DNA from: CAYSLC01 sp964431545
GTDB lineage: Bacteria; Desulfobacterota; Desulfobacteria; Desulfobacterales; JAABSP01
Assembly (NCBI GenBank): GCA_964431545.1
Contig: CAYSLC010000206.1
Span: 1-9,527 of the forward strand
Length of the DNA: 9,527 bases
Direction of reading: 5' to 3'
Part shown: positions 5,813-9,527 of the stretch, one piece after another
Numbering within the stretch: the first letter of the stretch is position 1
How the letters are laid out: the number at the start of each line of letters is the position of its first letter
Translations under genes and position numbers: made by a program
The notes under the pieces: model-generated
What the model was told of the DNA's origin: nothing
What the model saw: the letters and a program-made list of their open reading frames with translations, nothing else
Database searches by the model: none

Positions 5813-7201
5813 TCACTCCTCCTTGAGTTTCTTCCGGCGGTACCGGAAGGTGTGGTGGTTCAGGTTGAGCAGTCTGGCCGCCTGGGTTTCGTTTCCCTCG
5901 GTGATTTGGAGGGCCGCGTCGAAATAGAAGCTTTCCATGGCCCGTTCCAGGGACGGAAGATCGATCCCCTCCGGCGGAAGGGGAGGGAAGGCCACGGCGT
6001 GGTTCGGGCCGGTCGCCCCGCTCTCCTGGGCCATCTCCTCCAGCCCCAGGTCCTCGGGAAGGATCTCCGGACCCTGGGCGACGAGGACCGCCCGTTCCAT
6101 GAGATTTTTCAGCTCCCGGACGTTGCCCACCCAGCGGTAGGCGGTCAAGGCGTGGCGGGCGGCGGCGGAGAACCCGGAAAACGCCTTTCCGAACTTCCGG
6201 CTGTATTCGGCCAGGAAGTAGGTGGCCAGGGGAAGGATATCCCCCGGCCGGTCGTTCAAGGAGGGCACTTGCACCTTGATGACGCCCAGCCGGAAATAGA
6301 GGTCCTTGCGGAACGCCCCCTTGTCGATCATCTCCTTGAGATCCTTGTTGGTGGCCGACACCACCCGGGTCTGGATGTTGGAGACCCGGGTCCCCCCCAC
6401 CTTGTAGAACTCCCCGGCCTCCAGGAAGCGGAGCAGCTTGGCCTGGGCGCTCACGCTCAGGTCCCCCACCTCGTCGAGAAACAGGGTGCCGTCCCGCGAC
6501 TCCTCGATGAGACCCTTTTTCCCGCCGGTGCTGGCGCCGGTGAAGGCCCCCTTCTCGTACCCGAACAGTTCGCTCTCGATGAGGTTGTCCGGGATGGCCG
6601 CGCAGTTGACGGTGACCAGGGGGCCCCGGAAGTTGGGGCTGCGGTAATGGATGGCGCTGGCGATCAGCTCCTTGCCGGTCCCGGTCTCCCCGATGACCAG
6701 CACCGGGGTGTCCGGGCTCTTGGCCACCTTTTCGATGAACTCCATCACGTCCTGGATGGCGTTGCTCTCTCCGATGAAACAGGGGATGTTCTCCTTGAGA
6801 TGGTTCTCCTGGAGGAGCTGGATCTCCTTTTTCATCCGAACCGATTCCAGGGCGTTGCCGATGGTGATCTCCAGCCCGTCCATGTGGACGGGCTTCACCA
6901 CATAGTCGTGGGCCCCGTGTTTCATGGCGGAGATCACCGTGTGGATGTCCTCGTAGGCGGTGATCATGATCACCAGCACCTCGGGATGGCGCGCCTTGAT
7001 CCGTTTTAGGGCCTCGATGCCGTCCATGCCGGGCAGCCCGATGTCGAGGAGCACCAGGTCCGGGGGGCGGGCCTCCATGGCCGACAGGGCCTCCTCGGCG
7101 GTCTTGAAGGCCCGGACCCGGTAGTCGGACTCCAGGGCCATGGAGATGCCCTTGCGGATGATCGATTCGTCGTCGACGATGTGGATGGTGTAGGAGATCA
7201 T
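5813..7201 (-). CDS. NtrC-family sigma-54-dependent response regulator
   Basis: This 462-residue protein has the classic three-part build. The receiver (about 5-120) has Asp10-Asp11, phosphoacceptor Asp53, Thr81 and Lys103. The AAA+ sigma-54 interaction domain (about 142-375) has Walker A GETGTGKE (171-178), the sigma-54 contact loop GAFTGA (218-223), Walker B GTLFLDE (238-244), the arginine-containing FRKDLYFRL (297-305) and GNVREL (359-364). In the last motif the usual Trp-Pro is Trp-Val. A Fis-type helix-turn-helix (about 426-460, NETQAARLLNLNHHTFRYRR) binds DNA. Once phosphorylated it should form a ring and use ATP to open sigma-54 promoters. Its ATG overlaps the kinase stop as ATGA and has no evident Shine-Dalgarno sequence, implying translational coupling. 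The nearest sigma-54 promoter is at 5654-5670, just beyond its own terminator. The exact named family member cannot be told from sequence alone. Confidence 0.97.
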   Translation of the reverse strand: MISYTIHIVDDESIIRKGISMALESDYRVRAFKTAEEALSAMEARPPDLVLLDIGLPGMDGIEALKRIKARHPEVLVIMITAYEDIHTVISAMKHGAHDYVVKPVHMDGLEITIGNALESVRMKKEIQLLQENHLKENIPCFIGESNAIQDVMEFIEKVAKSPDTPVLVIGETGTGKELIASAIHYRSPNFRGPLVTVNCAAIPDNLIESELFGYEKGAFTGASTGGKKGLIEESRDGTLFLDEVGDLSVSAQAKLLRFLEAGEFYKVGGTRVSNIQTRVVSATNKDLKEMIDKGAFRKDLYFRLGVIKVQVPSLNDRPGDILPLATYFLAEYSRKFGKAFSGFSAAARHALTAYRWVGNVRELKNLMERAVLVAQGPEILPEDLGLEEMAQESGATGPNHAVAFPPLPPEGIDLPSLERAMESFYFDAALQITEGNETQAARLLNLNHHTFRYRRKKLKEE

Positions 7202-9165
7202 GGTGAGGATGGTCCGTGGGCTAAGAGTTCGATGGTAAATTCGGCGCCGCCCGATTCACTCTCCGAGACCCGGAGGCACCCTCCGTGGTCTTTGATGATC
7301 CGGTGGCAGATGCTCAGACCGATCCCCGTGGTGTCGGTCTTGGTGGTGTAGAAGGGATCGAAGATCTTGTCCTTGACGCCGGGGGGGATCCCCGGCCCGC
7401 TGTCGGCGATGTCGACCAGAAGGTGTCCCTTTTCCATGCGGGTCCGGATCCGGATCGTCTTGGGGTCCCGGGCCCCCTCCAGGGCCTGGGCCGCGTTGGT
7501 GATGAGGTTGAGCAGGACCACCTCCATCAGCTGAGGGTCGATGGAACAGTCCGGAAGATCGTCGGGCAGGTCCACCACCGTTTCGATGCCGTTTTTCTTC
7601 AGCAGGGACTCCGACAGCCGCATCGCCTCCTGGATGACCGCGTTGATCTCCGTCCGCGCGAACCGGGGCGGATGGGGCTTGGAGAAGTCGAGGACCCGCT
7701 TGATCACCGACTCGATCCGGTTGGAGGCGGCCTCGATCTGGTGGAGGATGTGGCGGGAGGCGGCCGGGTCCCCCCGGTTTTCCAGGTGCCGCCGGAGGGT
7801 GTTGGCGTAGATGTTGATGCCGGACAGGGGGTTTCGGATCTCGTGGGCGATCCCCGCCGCCACCCGGCCCAGGGCGCTCATTTTCTCCTGGATCCGGAGG
7901 AGGTGTTCGAGTTCCTTGGCCCGGGTCATGTCCATGAGGTTGACCAGCAGCGAATCCTCGCCCCCGTAATCGATGACGCTGGTCCGGCAGTGGATCCACG
8001 CCGGTTTTCGTCGTCCGCCGCCGTCCGGGTCCGGTCGGATCCGAAACTCCATGTCGAGGGTCCGGACCTCCCCGGCCCCGATCCTTTCGAATCGCCGCCG
8101 GACCTCCTCCACGTCGTCGGGATCGATCGCCGCAAGGTCGAAGGGGGGCCGCCCGTGTCTGGGCGACCCCCAGAGCCGGCCGTGCTCGGGGTTTTCATAG
8201 ACCACCCGGCCGTCCTGGACGATGGAGATGCCGGTCATGGCGTTCTCCACCAGGGTCCGGAACCGCTCCTCGCTCTCCCGGAGGGCCGTTTCGGCCCTTT
8301 TCCGTTCGGCGATCCGGCCCAGGCGTTCGGCGATGGCCTCGAGAAGGTCCCGCTCCTCCCGGACGAAGGCGCCCTCGTCCCTGGGGGGGCGCTGCTCCAC
8401 GTAGCAGACCGTCACCCGGCCGGCCATCCGGCCCCCCACCACGATGTCGGCGGTCTGGCGCCAGGGGGACGGCCGGTACCGTTCCGTCTCGACCAGGAGG
8501 TCGCCCAATTCGATCCTGGCCCCCGTGATCTCCGGGTATTGCCAGGCCGGGGGGATCAGCCTCACGGTCCGGGCGAGGATGTCCGCCATGGAGGTGTCCG
8601 ATTTCTCCACCAGCTTGGAGATGTCGTAGAGGCACTTGAGTTCCTTGACCCGCTCCTTGAGGTCATGGGTCAGCCGCCGCAGGGATTCCTGCTGCCGCCG
8701 GAGGGCCGCCTCGGTATCCCTGCGCTCCGAGGTGTCGTGGATGATGGACAGCAGCACCCGCCGTCCGCCCAGGGCGACGGGACCGCTGAAGACCTCCACC
8801 TCCCGGATCTCCCCGTCGGAGAGCCGGTGGCGGAAGGCAAAACGGGTCTGGGTCTGCTCCCGGGCCTTGGCCATGTCCCCGAAGAGTTCCTCGGCGGTGC
8901 GGCTGCGGTTGATATCGGTGATCTTCATGGACCGGAGGGTTTCCGGCGGATACCCATAGAAGGCGCAGGCGGCGGGATTGGCGTCGATGATGCGGGCGGT
9001 CTCCGGGTCGATGACCAGCATCACGGCCTGGTTGTTCCGGAAGAGATTCTCATACTGCGCTTCGCCCTCGCAGAGGAAGATGTTCGGGTTCCGAAACCGG
9101 TGGCGTTCGGCTTCGAGTTCCTCCACCCGCCTCCGGAGCGCTTCATATGTCGGCTTAGCGGTCAT
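7198..9165 (-). CDS. Cytoplasmic PAS-GAF-PAS sensor histidine kinase
   Basis: Counted from the ATG at 9165 the protein has 655 residues. A short coiled coil (3-25) leads to PAS domain 1 (about 35-146, starting EAQYENLFRNNQAVMLVID), a coiled coil, a GAF-like domain (about 175-289, starting VKELKCLYDISKLVEKSD) and PAS domain 2 (about 296-416, EERFRTLVENAMTGISIV). HisKA follows with phosphorylated His441 in AAGIAHEIRNPL. The ATPase domain (about 544-649) has an N box ending at Asn557 (LLNLITNAAQAL), G1 DSGPGIP (588-594), F box IFDPFYTTK and G2 TGIGLSI (613-619). There is no membrane segment, so the signal is intracellular; the ligand is unknown. The frame stays open to 9483, but the extra 106 residues are Arg/Pro-rich, unlike any domain, and overlap the likely promoter; 9165 with a weak AAAGG upstream is preferred. 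It is the cognate kinase of the overlapping NtrC-type regulator. Confidence 0.93.
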   Translation of the reverse strand: MTAKPTYEALRRRVEELEAERHRFRNPNIFLCEGEAQYENLFRNNQAVMLVIDPETARIIDANPAACAFYGYPPETLRSMKITDINRSRTAEELFGDMAKAREQTQTRFAFRHRLSDGEIREVEVFSGPVALGGRRVLLSIIHDTSERRDTEAALRRQQESLRRLTHDLKERVKELKCLYDISKLVEKSDTSMADILARTVRLIPPAWQYPEITGARIELGDLLVETERYRPSPWRQTADIVVGGRMAGRVTVCYVEQRPPRDEGAFVREERDLLEAIAERLGRIAERKRAETALRESEERFRTLVENAMTGISIVQDGRVVYENPEHGRLWGSPRHGRPPFDLAAIDPDDVEEVRRRFERIGAGEVRTLDMEFRIRPDPDGGGRRKPAWIHCRTSVIDYGGEDSLLVNLMDMTRAKELEHLLRIQEKMSALGRVAAGIAHEIRNPLSGINIYANTLRRHLENRGDPAASRHILHQIEAASNRIESVIKRVLDFSKPHPPRFARTEINAVIQEAMRLSESLLKKNGIETVVDLPDDLPDCSIDPQLMEVVLLNLITNAAQALEGARDPKTIRIRTRMEKGHLLVDIADSGPGIPPGVKDKIFDPFYTTKTDTTGIGLSICHRIIKDHGGCLRVSESESGGAEFTIELLAHGPSSP

Positions 9166-9221
9166 GGAACGGCCTTTGGAGCGAAGGGTGGGCAAGGATG
9201 CCGCTCGGCAATACCATCCGC

Positions 9222-9236
9222 CTTTGATACTCAAAG
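9222..9236. repeat. Perfect inverted repeat on the -10 box of the kinase promoter
   Basis: CTTTGA-TAC-TCAAAG is a perfect 6-bp inverted repeat with a 3-bp centre that covers the proposed -10 element. A dyad at this place is a typical position for a repressor operator, but it could also be a chance palindrome. Confidence 0.4.
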
Positions 9237-9252
9237 CCGTTCCAATGATCAA
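9224..9252 (-). promoter_or_regulatory. Candidate sigma-70-type promoter of the kinase-activator operon
   Basis: On the minus strand TTGATC (9247-9252, 4 of 6) and TATCAA (9224-9229, 4 of 6) are separated by 17 bp. Transcription would begin near 9217, about 50 nt before the ATG at 9165. This placement supports the shorter kinase start, since the longer frame would begin far upstream of the promoter. Confidence 0.5.
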
Positions 9253-9474
9253 TAGAAAATCGCCGTTCGGGGGGCGATCCCGGACCCGGTTCGGACCGCG
9301 GGGACCGGTGGGTGTTTCGGAGCGGTGCACGGTACGGGTTCCGGGTGGCGCCCCATCTCCGGATGTGGTAGAGTTGTCCCGGAAAAAACCGGCGTTTCGG
9401 CGGATGTCGCCGGAAATGCGTCGGCCGGGCCGGCGTTTCACCAGCGGCCGGAGCGGTGCGGAACAGGTGGAAAA

Positions 9475-9480
9475 AGGAGG
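9475..9480 (+). promoter_or_regulatory. Ribosome-binding site of the gene leaving the right edge
   Basis: AGGAGG is followed after 5 nt by the ATG at 9486. The strength of this site is the main reason to call a gene start so close to the edge. Confidence 0.8.
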
Positions 9481-9485
9481 CATCC

Positions 9486-9527
9486 ATGGCCGAAGAAGAC
9501 GGGGCCGACCGAAATGCGGTGGATGTG
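9486..9527 (+). CDS. Start of a plus-strand gene, cut by the right edge
   Basis: Fourteen codons are visible, giving MAEEDGADRNAVDV, an acidic N-terminus without a signal peptide. The ATG follows a strong Shine-Dalgarno sequence by 5 nt. The gene is divergent from the histidine kinase and shares its control region. Nothing can be said about function from so short a piece; the call rests on the ribosome-binding site and the open frame. Confidence 0.65.
   Translation, partial: MAEEDGADRNAVDV

Larger units (their letters stand above)
9166..9485. other. 320-bp divergent control region
   Basis: The stretch lies between the start of the histidine kinase (minus strand) and a plus-strand gene at 9486. 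It holds the likely kinase promoter, an inverted repeat on its -10 box, and a 10-bp direct repeat CCGGCGTTTC at 9389-9398 and 9430-9439. For the plus-strand gene only a weak extended -10 candidate (TGGTAGAGT, 9366-9374) without a good -35 is visible. No other gene is supported; the minus-strand open frame across it is an artefact of high GC. Confidence 0.65.

Noticed and set aside
5777..7009. Plus-strand open frame of 410 codons opposite the NtrC-type regulator
   Set aside because: It mirrors the coding strand of an AAA+ activator with all key motifs intact and has no domain of its own.
7285..9255. Plus-strand open frame of 656 codons opposite the histidine kinase
   Set aside because: It is the antisense shadow of a kinase whose domains are unmistakable; it shows Gly/Asp/Val/Pro-rich low complexity and no known domain.
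1..9527. CRISPR arrays, insertion sequences, tRNA or rRNA genes
   Set aside because: No regularly spaced repeats, transposase-like products, terminal inverted repeats or structured RNA gene patterns were seen on either strand.

Overview
The window looks like a GC-rich chromosomal segment from a Gram-negative bacterium. A Desulfobacterota (former deltaproteobacterial) origin fits best. The basis is an outer-membrane barrel protein with a Sec signal peptide, a soluble PAS/GAF histidine kinase paired with an NtrC-type activator, a near-consensus sigma-54 promoter, and the general style of the proteins. No marker gene fixes the taxonomy, so this is inference.

Layout. (1) Positions 1-2301, plus strand: the 3' part of a large soluble protein I do not recognise; its start lies off the left edge. 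(2) 2335-2388: a strong hairpin with A and T tracts that can terminate transcription from both sides. (3) 2431-3633, minus strand: a predicted outer-membrane barrel protein with aspartate-rich segments, preceded by its own sigma-70-type promoter. (4) 3853-5467, minus strand: a compact four-gene cassette in the order small Trp-rich protein, canonical single-domain response regulator, degenerate single-domain receiver, small STAS-like protein lacking the usual phosphoserine. The last three genes are separated by 2 nt or overlap by 1 nt. (5) 5468-5812: a 345-bp non-coding stretch with the terminator of the upstream operon, a near-perfect sigma-54 (-24/-12) promoter reading into the cassette, repeated TCGGCCG motifs and a hairpin next to the first ribosome-binding site. 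(6) 5813-9165, minus strand: an NtrC-family sigma-54 activator and its PAS-GAF-PAS histidine kinase, overlapping by ATGA. (7) 9166-9485: a divergent control region. (8) 9486-9527, plus strand: the first 14 codons of a gene leaving the window.

How it may work together (inference). The soluble kinase senses an intracellular signal and phosphorylates the NtrC-type activator. The sigma-54 promoter directly downstream of that activator gene is its most obvious candidate target, so the two-component pair would switch on the four-gene cassette. The cassette has no kinase, phosphatase, output domain or DNA-binding domain. Its products look like protein-protein signalling parts: one phosphorylatable receiver, one receiver lacking the switch Thr and Lys, and one STAS-like protein without the regulatory serine. 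This arrangement is the most unusual content of the window.
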